Shown: positions 16,433-24,553 of the stretch, one piece after another | Numbering within the stretch: the first letter of the stretch is position 1 | How the letters are laid out: each line of letters opens with the position of its first letter | Source: Lachnospiraceae bacterium | GTDB lineage: Bacteria > Bacillota > Clostridia > Lachnospirales > Lachnospiraceae | NCBI GenBank assembly: GCA_028693165.1 | Contig: JAQUVX010000010.1 | Coordinates: forward strand, 62,001 to 126,000 | Direction: 5' to 3' | Length of the DNA stretch: 64,000 bases | Made by a program: the position numbers and the translations under genes | Notes under the pieces: model-generated | What the model saw: only the letters and a program-made list of their open reading frames with translations | The model's database searches: none | Told to the model about the DNA's origin: nothing

Positions 16433-17938
16433 TTAGTGCTCCATTGCATATTTGGCCGCCGCCGCCCACACTTCCTGGTTGCGGTTCCATACATTCATAA
16501 ATTCGCTGACCGGCATCGGGCAGGAAACACTTCCCACCTCCAGAGTCAGACTTGGGATCGGTCCGTCCTTGATCTGTACCCAATCCTTATAACCGCCGTG
16601 ACCGCTGCTGCCCGCAAGGCGATATCCGGTCTTCGCCGCTATCAGATTGGCCAGTTCCCGTGACTGTGCCGACACTTTGTTGCCGGAATAATCCCAATAG
16701 ATGATATTTCCCATGCTGTGATAGCTGATCGTCAGCGCCCAGGTTCTGGAATTGGTCAGATTGACCAGCGCCTGACTTTCCGGCTCGGACACCCGGCTGT
16801 CTCCCTTGTAGGTCGCATAGGACGGATGGCCGCAGCTTGTAACCTGATCCCAGTCCGCATCAAAGTTCTGGTTCAGATCCACACCACGTCCGTTAGCTTT
16901 CCAGTAATTCAGATAACGGTCGAATGCAGCGCTGGTACGTCCTTCCGCAACATCCAACGCGTAGCACTGATTGATCGTCTGACGCAGCTGTTCGGAACGA
17001 ATCGCGCTGATGCCAAACTGACTGATCGAAATACCATCCGGATTGACCATCGGCACATAATGGATCGCCACCTGATCAAACAGAGTCGAAAGCGGAACGC
17101 CTTCATAACTGCCGCTGTTATAAAATTCCAGACCATGTTCCAACTGCTTCATAACCAGAAGCGGGGTCATATATTCCCGGGCATGGATTCCCGCATGAAT
17201 TAAAATATGCTTACCCGCATTGGCATTGCCAAGGACGATCTCGTAAAGCTTTCTGCCGTCCCAGGAGGTTCCGATCTCATTGACATGCATCCGGTCGCCG
17301 TAGCGGGAGGAAAGACTCTGAATATCCTTGCACATCTGATCGTAGGAATATTTCTCGACTGCATTCACAATCGGGGAGGATAATGTTCCCGCAAAGGACG
17401 CGTTTCCTCCGTCAACCACCGTCTGCCCGGCCCCCAACTGTCCGGTTTCCAACGATCCGGTTCCCAACTGCCCAAGTGTGCCTGACATTCCCGGTCCTGC
17501 GACCTGTGAACCTGATCCGGCACTTCCGGCTCCAACCACACGTGATCCGGCCGTTACCGTAGTGGATCCCGCCGAAACGGAAGAGGACGGCGCAGCAGGG
17601 GTCTGCTGCGGGGCCTCCGTCGGGGCGGACTGCGTCGTCTCAGCCGTCACAACCGCTGACTGTGACTGGGCCGGTTCGTTCTGCGCCGCCGATGGCTGTG
17701 GCTGAGCGGGTTCGGTCTGCGCAGCCGATGACTGTGGCTGGGCGGGTTCGACCGTTACCACCGTCGACTGAGAAGTCTCGGCCGGAGCCGGAGCCTCCGT
17801 CGGGGCCGCGCTGCTCTCTGTATTCACTTCAATCGCTGATTCCAGGCCGGTTCCGGCCGGTTCAGCATAAACGACAAAAGAACTGCCGGCAGCCATGATA
17901 GCTGCCAGCACTCCTGCATAAATTTGTTTTCGTTTCAT
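16433..17938 (-). CDS. Secreted M14 family zinc carboxypeptidase-like protein with repetitive linker
   Basis: Exported protein of 501 residues. A signal peptide (MKRKQIYAGVLAAIMAAGSSFVVYA) is followed by a Pro/Ala/Gln/Thr-rich linker with three near-copies of EPAQPQSSAAQT (residues 64-98) and a Gly-rich stretch. The M14 domain runs from about 195 to the end. Zinc ligands are His252 and Glu255 (GIHARE) and His407 (SYHSMG); Glu467 (LTLEVG) is the catalytic base. The substrate-carboxylate motif Asn-Arg of classical carboxypeptidases is Asn356-Gln357 (VDLNQNFD). That change is seen, as far as I recall, among gamma-D-glutamyl-diaminopimelate peptidases, so a peptidoglycan-peptide substrate is suggested. 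The gene starts 3 bases after pnp, with only a distant AAAGGA as ribosome site. Confidence 0.88.
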   Translation of the reverse strand: MKRKQIYAGVLAAIMAAGSSFVVYAEPAGTGLESAIEVNTESSAAPTEAPAPAETSQSTVVTVEPAQPQSSAAQTEPAQPQPSAAQNEPAQSQSAVVTAETTQSAPTEAPQQTPAAPSSSVSAGSTTVTAGSRVVGAGSAGSGSQVAGPGMSGTLGQLGTGSLETGQLGAGQTVVDGGNASFAGTLSSPIVNAVEKYSYDQMCKDIQSLSSRYGDRMHVNEIGTSWDGRKLYEIVLGNANAGKHILIHAGIHAREYMTPLLVMKQLEHGLEFYNSGSYEGVPLSTLFDQVAIHYVPMVNPDGISISQFGISAIRSEQLRQTINQCYALDVAEGRTSAAFDRYLNYWKANGRGVDLNQNFDADWDQVTSCGHPSYATYKGDSRVSEPESQALVNLTNSRTWALTISYHSMGNIIYWDYSGNKVSAQSRELANLIAAKTGYRLAGSSGHGGYKDWVQIKDGPIPSLTLEVGSVSCPMPVSEFMNVWNRNQEVWAAAAKYAMEH

Positions 17939-17941
17939 AAG

Positions 17942-20050
17942 TTAGTTTTCACTGTCCTTTTTTTCCAGGTCTCCAGGTTTCATGCTCAAACTGATCTTAC
18001 CCATCTTATCCACATCCAGAACTTTTACGGTAACCATATCGCCGATATTCACGACATCCTCTACCTTCTCCACACGTTTATCAGAAAGTCTGGAAATATG
18101 AATCATACCATCCTTCTTCGGCTTCAGCTCAACGAATGCGCCAAACGGCATAATCCGCACTACCTTTCCGGTAATCACCTGACCCGGTTCGATATCGGTC
18201 ACGATGCTCTTGATGATGCTCTTTGCCTTCTCGATCATCTCTTTGTCGGTACCACAGATCGATACGTTGCCTTCCTCGGAAATGTCGATCTTCACGCCGG
18301 TCTCATCGATGATCTTGTTGATCGTGCTTCCCTGCTTACCAACCACATCACCGATCTTCTGCGGATCAATGCTGATCTGGTCGATCTTCGGCGCATACTG
18401 ACCAACTTCCTTTCTCGGCTCGGAAATGACAGGTTTCATGCAGGTATCCATAATGAAGATTCTTGCTTCACGACATCTTGCGATAGCCCCTTCCACGATC
18501 GGTCTGGTCAGACCATGAATCTTGATATCCATCTGAATTGCGGTAATTCCATCTTCCGTTCCGGTCACCTTGAAGTCCATATCGCCGAAGAAATCTTCCA
18601 GGCCCTGAATATCGGTCAGCAGGGTGAAGTCCTCATCGGTATCACCCGTTACCAGACCACAGGAAATACCTGCAACCATCTTCTTGATCGGAACACCGGC
18701 TGCCATCAGAGACAGACAGGAAGAACAGGTGGAAGCCATAGAGGTAGATCCGTTGGACTCAAAGGTCTCGGATACGGTACGGATCGCGTACGGGAAATCA
18801 ATCTCGCTCGGCAGCACCGGAATCAGGGCACGCTCTGCTAGGGCACCATGACCGATCTCGCGGCGTCCCGGTCCTCTGGACGGTTTCGTCTCGCCTACAG
18901 AGTAGGACGGGAAGTTGTAATGATGCATGTAGCGTTTTGCTACTTCGTTGGAATCCAGTCCATCTAACTTCTGCTGCTCAGACAGCGGAGCCAGCGTACA
19001 GATATTGCAGATCTGAGTCTGTCCACGGGTAAACATGGCAGAACCATGTACGCGCGGAATAATGTCGGTCTCTGCTGCCAGCGGACGGATCTGATCCATC
19101 TTACGGCCATCCGGACGCTTGCTGTCCTTTAAGATCATCTTGCGCACGGTTTTCTTCTGATACTGATAAATCGCCTCGCCAAGAACAGCCAGCCACTCAT
19201 CTTTATCTGCAAATGCTTCTTCCAGCTTTGCAGTGATCTGGCGGATGTTCTCCTCACGGGTCTGCTTGTCATCCGTAAATACTGCGGTCTCCATCTCCGT
19301 CGGCGGCACCAGCTCGCGAATCGCTGCAAACAGCTCCTCCGGGATCGCGCAGCTCTCATAGCTGTGCTTTGCCTTGCCGCACTCTGCTACGATCTTGTCG
19401 ATAAAATGAATGATTTCCTGATTGACTTCATGTGCCTTGTAGATCGCTTCGATCATCTTGGCTTCCGGAATCTCATTGGCTCCAGCTTCGATCATGATGA
19501 CTTTCTCTTTGGTCGAAGCAACGGTCAGAGTCAGATCGCCATTCTTCCATTGGGTCTGATTCGGGTTGATGATGAACGCGCCGTCGATCATACCCACCTG
19601 GGTCATCGCACACGGACCGTCAAACGGGATGTCAGAAATGCTGGTTGCGATCGCAGAACCCAGCATCGCCACCAGCTCCGGGCGGCACTCGGTATCAACG
19701 CTCATAACCAGGTTGTTCAGGGTTACGTCGTTGCGGTAGTCCTTCGGGAACAGCGGTCTCATCGGGCGGTCAATGACACGGGAAGTCAGAACGGAGTTCT
19801 CCGATGCCTTGCCCTCTCGCTTATTAAACCCGCCTGGGATCTTTCCTACGGCGTATAATTTTTCTTCGTATTCTACACTCAGTGGGAAGAAATCGATTCC
19901 GTCTCTCGGTTTGTCCGATGCAGTCGCAGTCGATAATACCACGGTATCTCCGTAATGCATAAATGCTGCACCGCTTGCCTGCTTCGCAACTCTGCCGATC
20001 TCTACGGTCAGCGTTCTTCCTGCAAGCTCCATACTAAAACTTTTGTACAT
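17942..20050 (-). CDS. pnp: Polyribonucleotide nucleotidyltransferase (PNPase)
   Basis: PNPase of 702 residues: two RNase PH-like domains (first with DFFPLSVEYEEKLYAVGKIPGGFNKREGKAS, second with RGQTQICNICTLAPLSEQQKLDGL and TSMASTCSSCLSLMAAGVPI), a helical linker, a KH domain (IDQISIDPQKIGDVVGKQGSTINKIIDETG) and an S1 domain (PGQVITGKVVRIMPFGAFVELKPKKDGMIHIS). It degrades RNA 3' to 5' by phosphorolysis. AGGAG lies 8 bases before the ATG at 20050; the extension to 20077 is unsupported. It follows rpsO, the usual order, with a hairpin-rich leader between them. Confidence 0.98.
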   Translation of the reverse strand: MYKSFSMELAGRTLTVEIGRVAKQASGAAFMHYGDTVVLSTATASDKPRDGIDFFPLSVEYEEKLYAVGKIPGGFNKREGKASENSVLTSRVIDRPMRPLFPKDYRNDVTLNNLVMSVDTECRPELVAMLGSAIATSISDIPFDGPCAMTQVGMIDGAFIINPNQTQWKNGDLTLTVASTKEKVIMIEAGANEIPEAKMIEAIYKAHEVNQEIIHFIDKIVAECGKAKHSYESCAIPEELFAAIRELVPPTEMETAVFTDDKQTREENIRQITAKLEEAFADKDEWLAVLGEAIYQYQKKTVRKMILKDSKRPDGRKMDQIRPLAAETDIIPRVHGSAMFTRGQTQICNICTLAPLSEQQKLDGLDSNEVAKRYMHHYNFPSYSVGETKPSRGPGRREIGHGALAERALIPVLPSEIDFPYAIRTVSETFESNGSTSMASTCSSCLSLMAAGVPIKKMVAGISCGLVTGDTDEDFTLLTDIQGLEDFFGDMDFKVTGTEDGITAIQMDIKIHGLTRPIVEGAIARCREARIFIMDTCMKPVISEPRKEVGQYAPKIDQISIDPQKIGDVVGKQGSTINKIIDETGVKIDISEEGNVSICGTDKEMIEKAKSIIKSIVTDIEPGQVITGKVVRIMPFGAFVELKPKKDGMIHISRLSDKRVEKVEDVVNIGDMVTVKVLDVDKMGKISLSMKPGDLEKKDSEN

Positions 20051-20099
20051 ACTGTTGTCTCCTTTTTCTTTTTTCATTGTTTATATTTAGCCTAAGACC

Positions 20100-20165
20100 C
20101 CGAAACTACTGCTCTGCCTGCAAACGATCTGTCAAGATCCTTTGTAAGTACAGCAGCGGCTTCGG
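20100..20165 (-). ncRNA. Long hairpin in the pnp leader
   Basis: ccgaaactactgct (20100-20113) pairs, with a few wobbles and mismatches, with agcagcggcttcgg (20152-20165), and a nested gatct/agatc stem lies at 20126-20139. It stands between rpsO and pnp. E. coli pnp is autoregulated through RNase III processing of a leader hairpin at the same place; a similar role here is inference. Confidence 0.45.
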
Positions 20166-20223
20166 TAGTGCGTCTTCCGGCAAAAATATCCGCGGTTTGG
20201 ACAAATTTCCTGTGATTTAAAAT

Positions 20224-20250
20224 TAGGGTGGAGAAAGCCTCTCCACCCTA
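20224..20250 (-). terminator. Terminator or attenuator after rpsO
   Basis: An 11-bp stem (TTAGGGTGGAGA / TCTCCACCCTAA) with a 5-base loop begins about 10 bases past the rpsO stop and is followed on the minus strand by TTTTAAAT. Partial read-through would feed pnp. Confidence 0.75.
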
Positions 20251-20259
20251 ACGTCCTAA

Positions 20260-20526
20260 TTACTTTCTGATGCCTAACTTCTCAATCAGAGTACGGTAGC
20301 TTTCCAGATCGGTTTTCTTTAAGTAGCCCAGTAAACCACGTCTCTGACCTACCATCTTCAGCAAACCACGTCTGGAGTGATGATCCTTCTGATTCTCTTT
20401 CAGATGCTCAGTCAGCTCTGCGATTCTTGCAGTAAGAATTGCGATCTGAACCTCTGGTGAACCGGTATCTCCGGATTGTCTGCCATACTCGGCAATAATA
20501 GCTGCTTTCTTTTCCTTTGAAATCAT
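20260..20526 (-). CDS. rpsO: 30S ribosomal protein S15
   Basis: S15 of the standard 88-residue length: [35 protein letters not shown], then [36 protein letters not shown]. It binds 16S rRNA in the central domain of the small subunit. AGGAGG precedes the ATG at 20526; the frame stays open to 20649 but that part is leader. A near-consensus promoter lies at 20621-20649. Confidence 0.98.
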   Translation of the reverse strand: MISKEKKAAIIAEYGRQSGDTGSPEVQIAILTARIAELTEHLKENQKDHHSRRGLLKMVGQRRGLLGYLKKTDLESYRTLIEKLGIRK

Positions 20527-20620
20527 GATGATTTCCTCCTTAATATTATACTTACCGAAGGCTAAGTTGCTGGTTGGAGTATCCATGTAACTGAGTCCCG
20601 GCGTTAATTCATACCGATAC

Positions 20621-20649
20621 ATCATACCATATTTTTTTAGGGCTGTCAA
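20621..20649 (-). promoter_or_regulatory. Strong promoter of rpsO
   Basis: Minus strand -35 TTGACA (20644-20649), 17-bp spacer, -10 TATGAT (20621-20626). The resulting leader is about 90 bases, long enough for S15 feedback structures. Confidence 0.8.
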
Positions 20650-20828
20650 TTTATTTTCCGTGTACTCTTACTGCTGTTTTGATCAGAATCTTATTGCCAT
20701 TAAATAAAATTCCTGATAGACATGAATGGCTGACAGGTCGAATCCTGTCGAATGTTGATGAATTCAATCTAACACATCGTTCCGATTTGTGCAAGCGTTA
20801 TGCAGAAACGGAATCGTATCCTACAGAT

Positions 20829-21191
20829 TCAGCCGAGTTTCAGACAATTTTCAAGCTGCCGAAAATAGCCGTTTACCCGCTCTACAACCTGCTGACGCCT
20901 GCTTTTGCTGACCGGAACACTCTCACCGTTTCGCAGCAGTATCTCCCCGCAGCGCAGTACCACCAGATGACGGATATGGACCAGATAAGAATAATGCGTG
21001 CGGATGAACAACTGTCCCTTCAACTGCTCCTCCAATTCATTCATACTCATGCTGATCGCATAAGTCTGATGCCTCGTATGTGCATAGACGATCCGCTCCT
21101 GCAAATGGATATAGTAGATATCCCGCCCATACAAGTGAACCAGTTGACCTTTGTGTTCCCATATATACTCCCGCTCTTCTTCATGATTCAT
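20829..21191 (-). CDS. Stand-alone LytTR DNA-binding domain protein
   Basis: Protein of 120 residues made almost only of a LytTR domain: DIYYIHLQERIVYAHTRHQTYAI, then MNELEEQLKGQLFIRTHYSYLVHIRHL and EILLRNGESVPVSKSRRQQVVERVNGYF. LytTR domains bind DNA through beta strands and usually follow a response-regulator receiver, which is absent here. GGGGAGG lies 9 bases before the ATG. No histidine kinase is adjacent. The 180 bases between its stop and the rpsO promoter contain only a short hairpin (gacagg/cctgtc at 20732-20748). Confidence 0.85.
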   Translation of the reverse strand: MNHEEEREYIWEHKGQLVHLYGRDIYYIHLQERIVYAHTRHQTYAISMSMNELEEQLKGQLFIRTHYSYLVHIRHLVVLRCGEILLRNGESVPVSKSRRQQVVERVNGYFRQLENCLKLG

Positions 21192-21312
21192 ATTCCATTT
21201 CCTCCCCTTTTTCTATCGGCCGGCATGTCTGTCAGCCTTACTATAGAAAACGGGGAGGCAGGAATAGTATAACCAATTTTTTTCAAATTTTCTCAAATAT
21301 TTTCACTCCAAC

Positions 21313-21347
21313 AAAAACGGCCACACAGACAAATCGTCGTGCGGCCG
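21313..21347 (-). terminator. Terminator after the DUF212 gene
   Basis: Minus strand CGGCCGCAC...GTGTGGCCG stem (one mismatch) followed by TTTTTGTT, 27 bases past the stop. Confidence 0.8.
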
Positions 21348-21373
21348 CATGAACTGTAACATCCAAATGCGAA

Positions 21374-21835
21374 TCAAATGTAGGATTGATGAATCAGCAG
21401 CGTCAGCAGAATGCCAAGCACCGCCCCAGCCATCACCTGCAGCGGGGTATGGCCTACAAACTCCTTCAGCTTCTGCTGAAAATGTTCGTTGTCCATCTTG
21501 AACAGATCCTGCTCCATGATCATATTCAGCAGCTTCGCCTGCTTGCCGGTCTCCTGCCGAACACCGATCGCGTCATACATGACTACCGATGCCAGCACAA
21601 AACTGACTGCAAACTGAAACGAACCCACGCCATAGCAGAGGCCCGCACTGGTCGTCAGACTGCAGACCGTCGCAGAATGCGAACTCGGCATACCGCCTGA
21701 TCCCACCAGGCGCTCCACCGAAAAGCTTTTATTCAATGAAAAATCAATGATCGTCTTCAGAACCTGTGCCACTGTCCATCCCACAACGGAACAGACCAGC
21801 ACCTCATTGCTCAGTAATGCTTCCCAGAATGTCAT
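21374..21835 (-). CDS. Divergent PAP2 family (DUF212, YuiD-like) membrane protein
   Basis: Membrane protein of 153 residues. It has the DUF212 signature GSGGMPSSHSATVCSLTTSAGL and the acidic motif MYDAIGVRQETGKQAKLLN, which resemble the phosphatase motifs of PAP2 enzymes, with four hydrophobic segments. The C-terminus LKEFVGHTPLQVMAGAVLGILLTLL is also characteristic. Function is not established in the family; a lipid phosphatase role is only a suggestion. It is 49 bases downstream of glgA in the same direction and has its own terminator. Confidence 0.88.
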   Translation of the reverse strand: MTFWEALLSNEVLVCSVVGWTVAQVLKTIIDFSLNKSFSVERLVGSGGMPSSHSATVCSLTTSAGLCYGVGSFQFAVSFVLASVVMYDAIGVRQETGKQAKLLNMIMEQDLFKMDNEHFQQKLKEFVGHTPLQVMAGAVLGILLTLLIHQSYI

Positions 21836-21884
21836 GTTGTACTCCCGTGTTTTTTCTTTCTGTCTGTCTTGCCCGTATCTGCTC

Positions 21885-23330
21885 TCAATAACCGATCAGC
21901 CAGTCATACAGCTCCTGATACTTCATCGCAGAGGTCTGCCATGAAAAATCTGCCGCCATCGCCCGGTCAATGATCTTGTTCCACTCACGTTTCTTGTCGT
22001 AGTAGATGTATTTGGCGTAGCTCACCGCATCCAGCATCTCGTGCGCATTGTAATTGGCAAACGAGAACCCGGTTCCTCTGCCCTCGTACTCATTGTACGG
22101 CTCCACGGTATCCTTCAGACCGCCGGTCTCCCGCACGATCGGTACGGTGCCATAACGGAGCGCCATCAGCTGACTTAAGCCGCACGGCTCAAACAGCGAG
22201 GGCATCAGGAATGCATCGCAGCCTGCATAAATCTTATGTGACATCTCCTCAGAATAATAAATCTGAGCCGATACACAGTCATGGTACTTCCAGTCATAAT
22301 GACGGAACATATTCTCATAGCGCTCATCACCGGTTCCCAGCACCACCAGCTGCATATCGTCCGAGCAAAGCTCATCCATCACGCATTGAATCAGATCCAG
22401 ACCCTTCTGATCCGTCAGGCGGGAAACAATGCCAACCATGAACTTCTTGTCATCCACCGGAAGTCCCAGCCGCTCCTGAAGTGCCCGTTTGTTTTTTACC
22501 TTCTCTTTGCGGAAGGTCCTTGTGTTGTAATGCTGTGCAATATAGTGATCCGTATCCGGATTAAACTCATCATAATCAATGCCGTTGACAATGCCGCGCA
22601 GGCTGTTGCTGCGTGCACGCATCAGGCCGTCTAAGCCCTCTCCGTAGAACGGCATCTTAATCTCCTCTGCATAAGTCTGGCTCACCGTGGTGATCGCATC
22701 TGCAAAGACAATACCGCCCTTCAGCACGTTGCCGTCCTTGTATGCCTCCAGTTTGTCCGGTGCAAAATAATAATCCGGCAGCATGGACAGGCGCTGGATG
22801 GTCTTTACATCCCAGACACCCTGGAATTTCAGATTGTGAATCGTCATGATCGACTTCATCTCACCGAAGAATTCACCGCCGCGGAAGCGATCCTTTAAGT
22901 AAACCGGAATCAGGCCGGTCTGCCAGTCATGGCAGTGCACCACGTCCGGACGGAAACCGATCACCGGCAGCGCAGAAAGCGCCGCGTTGCAGAAGAAGGA
23001 GAACTTCTCCAGATCATACAGCCAGTCCCCATAGGGCTTTGCACCGCTGAAATAAGATTCGTTGTCAATAAAGTAAAAGGTAATGCCATCGTAAATGTAC
23101 TCCAGAATCCCCACATAACGGCTCTGGCCCAGATAATCCATATAAAAGTGGTTCACATAGGTCATCTTGCTGCGCCACTCTTCCTTGATACACAGATACT
23201 TCGGAATCATCACGCGGACATCAAAATACTCTTTATCAAAGCACTTTGGCAGTGATCCAACCACATCCGCCAATCCCCCTGTTTTAATAAACGGTACGGC
23301 CTCCGATGCAACAAACAAAATGTTTTTCAT
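21885..23330 (-). CDS. glgA: Glycogen synthase (ADP-glucose type)
   Basis: GT5 glycosyltransferase of 481 residues. The N-terminal KTGGLADVVGSLPKCF loop binds ADP-glucose, and the C-terminal catalytic motif is SLFEPCGLSQLMALRYGTVPIVRETGGLKDTV. It elongates alpha-1,4-glucan. GAGGAGG lies upstream of the ATG at 23330. Other glycogen genes are not in the window. It lies between spo0A and the DUF212 gene, all on the minus strand. Confidence 0.96.
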   Translation of the reverse strand: MKNILFVASEAVPFIKTGGLADVVGSLPKCFDKEYFDVRVMIPKYLCIKEEWRSKMTYVNHFYMDYLGQSRYVGILEYIYDGITFYFIDNESYFSGAKPYGDWLYDLEKFSFFCNAALSALPVIGFRPDVVHCHDWQTGLIPVYLKDRFRGGEFFGEMKSIMTIHNLKFQGVWDVKTIQRLSMLPDYYFAPDKLEAYKDGNVLKGGIVFADAITTVSQTYAEEIKMPFYGEGLDGLMRARSNSLRGIVNGIDYDEFNPDTDHYIAQHYNTRTFRKEKVKNKRALQERLGLPVDDKKFMVGIVSRLTDQKGLDLIQCVMDELCSDDMQLVVLGTGDERYENMFRHYDWKYHDCVSAQIYYSEEMSHKIYAGCDAFLMPSLFEPCGLSQLMALRYGTVPIVRETGGLKDTVEPYNEYEGRGTGFSFANYNAHEMLDAVSYAKYIYYDKKREWNKIIDRAMAADFSWQTSAMKYQELYDWLIGY

Positions 23331-23430
23331 CCACTAAACCTCCTCTACGGTCGACCCACCCCCAAGCAGGCCTTCATAACTAACAGTATACAATATTTAT
23401 ACCGATTTAGGAAGTGAAATATCTGTAAAT

Positions 23431-24237
23431 CTATGAGATTCTTTTATATTCCAGTCTGATCTTGTCTGCAATCAATGCAATAAACTCTGAATTTGTCGGT
23501 TTTCCTTTTCCGGTATTTACGGTGTATCCGAACAGATCATGGATCGTTTCCAGACGTCCGCGGCTCCAGGCCACTTCTATTGCATGGCGAATGGCCCGTT
23601 CCACACGGCTCGGTGTCGTATTGTGCCGCTTCGCGATGGTCGGATACAGTACCTTGGTCACCGACACCAGCATCTCCTCCTCCGACACCGATATGGCGAT
23701 CGCATCCCGCAGATACTGATATCCCTTAATGTGCGCCGGAATCCCGATCTCATGCAGTAATTTGGTTACATCATCTTCCAGATTTTCCCGGATGTAATCT
23801 TCCTTATCCACATAGGGAGAAACCTTTCTCCGCGCCTCGCTGCCGCTTAATTTCACCACACCCTGACACACCTTCCGAATCCGGTCCATAACCACATCGC
23901 GGTTAAACGGCTTCATAATATAATAACCGGCTCCCAGCCCAAATGCGTCTGCCGCAATCCGATCATTCCCGGCTGCCGTCACCATGATAAACGAGGGCAT
24001 CTCCTTTCCGTTCTTCTCCTTCTGCACGCGTTCCATGACACTGATTCCATCCAGCTTCGGCATGATCACGTCCATCAAAACCAGATCCGGCTTGGTCTTC
24101 ATGATCATCTTGTAGGCATCCTCGCCATTTTCCGCCTTTCCAACCACGTGAAAGTCTTTCTCTGTTTCCAGCATATCATTCAACAAACTGAGCATTTGTG
24201 GGTTATCCTCTGCAATCGCAACATTAAATTCCGCCAT
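23431..24237 (-). CDS. spo0A: Sporulation transcription factor Spo0A
   Basis: Response regulator of 268 residues. The receiver domain has the acidic pair (Glu10-Asp11), the phospho-acceptor Asp56 ([13 protein letters not shown]) and the conserved Lys in YYIMKPFN. The C-terminal domain has the Spo0A-specific DNA-binding segment ([33 protein letters not shown], then [21 protein letters not shown]). It is the master switch of sporulation and marks this organism as an endospore former or a recent descendant of one. AGGAGG lies just upstream. The promoter at 24275-24304 carries an upstream 0A box, suggesting autoregulation. Confidence 0.98.
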   Translation of the reverse strand: MAEFNVAIAEDNPQMLSLLNDMLETEKDFHVVGKAENGEDAYKMIMKTKPDLVLMDVIMPKLDGISVMERVQKEKNGKEMPSFIMVTAAGNDRIAADAFGLGAGYYIMKPFNRDVVMDRIRKVCQGVVKLSGSEARRKVSPYVDKEDYIRENLEDDVTKLLHEIGIPAHIKGYQYLRDAIAISVSEEEMLVSVTKVLYPTIAKRHNTTPSRVERAIRHAIEVAWSRGRLETIHDLFGYTVNTGKGKPTNSEFIALIADKIRLEYKRIS

Positions 24238-24274
24238 TCTTCATTTCCTCCTGTTTTCTCTTGTTGTAAAATGT

Positions 24275-24329
24275 ATTATAGTCGCTTACTTTGTCTGCTT
24301 GCAACGAGATTCAATCGCAAGTTTCGACA
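24275..24329 (-). promoter_or_regulatory. spo0A promoter with upstream 0A box
   Basis: Minus strand -35 TTGCAA (24299-24304), 18-bp spacer, -10 TATAAT (24275-24280). A perfect 0A box TGTCGAA (minus strand, 24323-24329) lies about 19 bp upstream of the -35. The rest of the 316-base gap between spo0A and the divergent gene holds that gene's promoter and no visible coding frame. Confidence 0.6.
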
Positions 24330-24482
24330 AGAAATGGCGCAAATGCTCTGACCGATCCGTTTCTTTTTGATTTATTATACTGCTGACGAAAGGGAATTTC
24401 AATGTACGGCGGCGGGATTTTGCATTCCGGCAGGTTTTGTTGGCTGGGAAAAAGAGGAAAAAAGAATATTCTTCTGCCGGTA

Positions 24483-24511
24483 TAGTCATTTTTCGTATTC
24501 TATGTTATGAT
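24483..24511 (+). promoter_or_regulatory. Promoter of the polysaccharide deacetylase-like gene
   Basis: Plus strand -35 TAGTCA (24483-24488), 17-bp spacer, -10 TATGAT (24506-24511), 43 bases before the chosen ATG. Confidence 0.45.
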
Positions 24512-24553
24512 AGATTCATTCGATATAAAAGATTTGAAATGAGGGTTAGAGAT

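Noticed and set aside
20527..20649. Longer start for ribosomal protein S15
   Set aside because: The region contains the rpsO promoter and ribosome site; S15 has a fixed length of about 88 residues.
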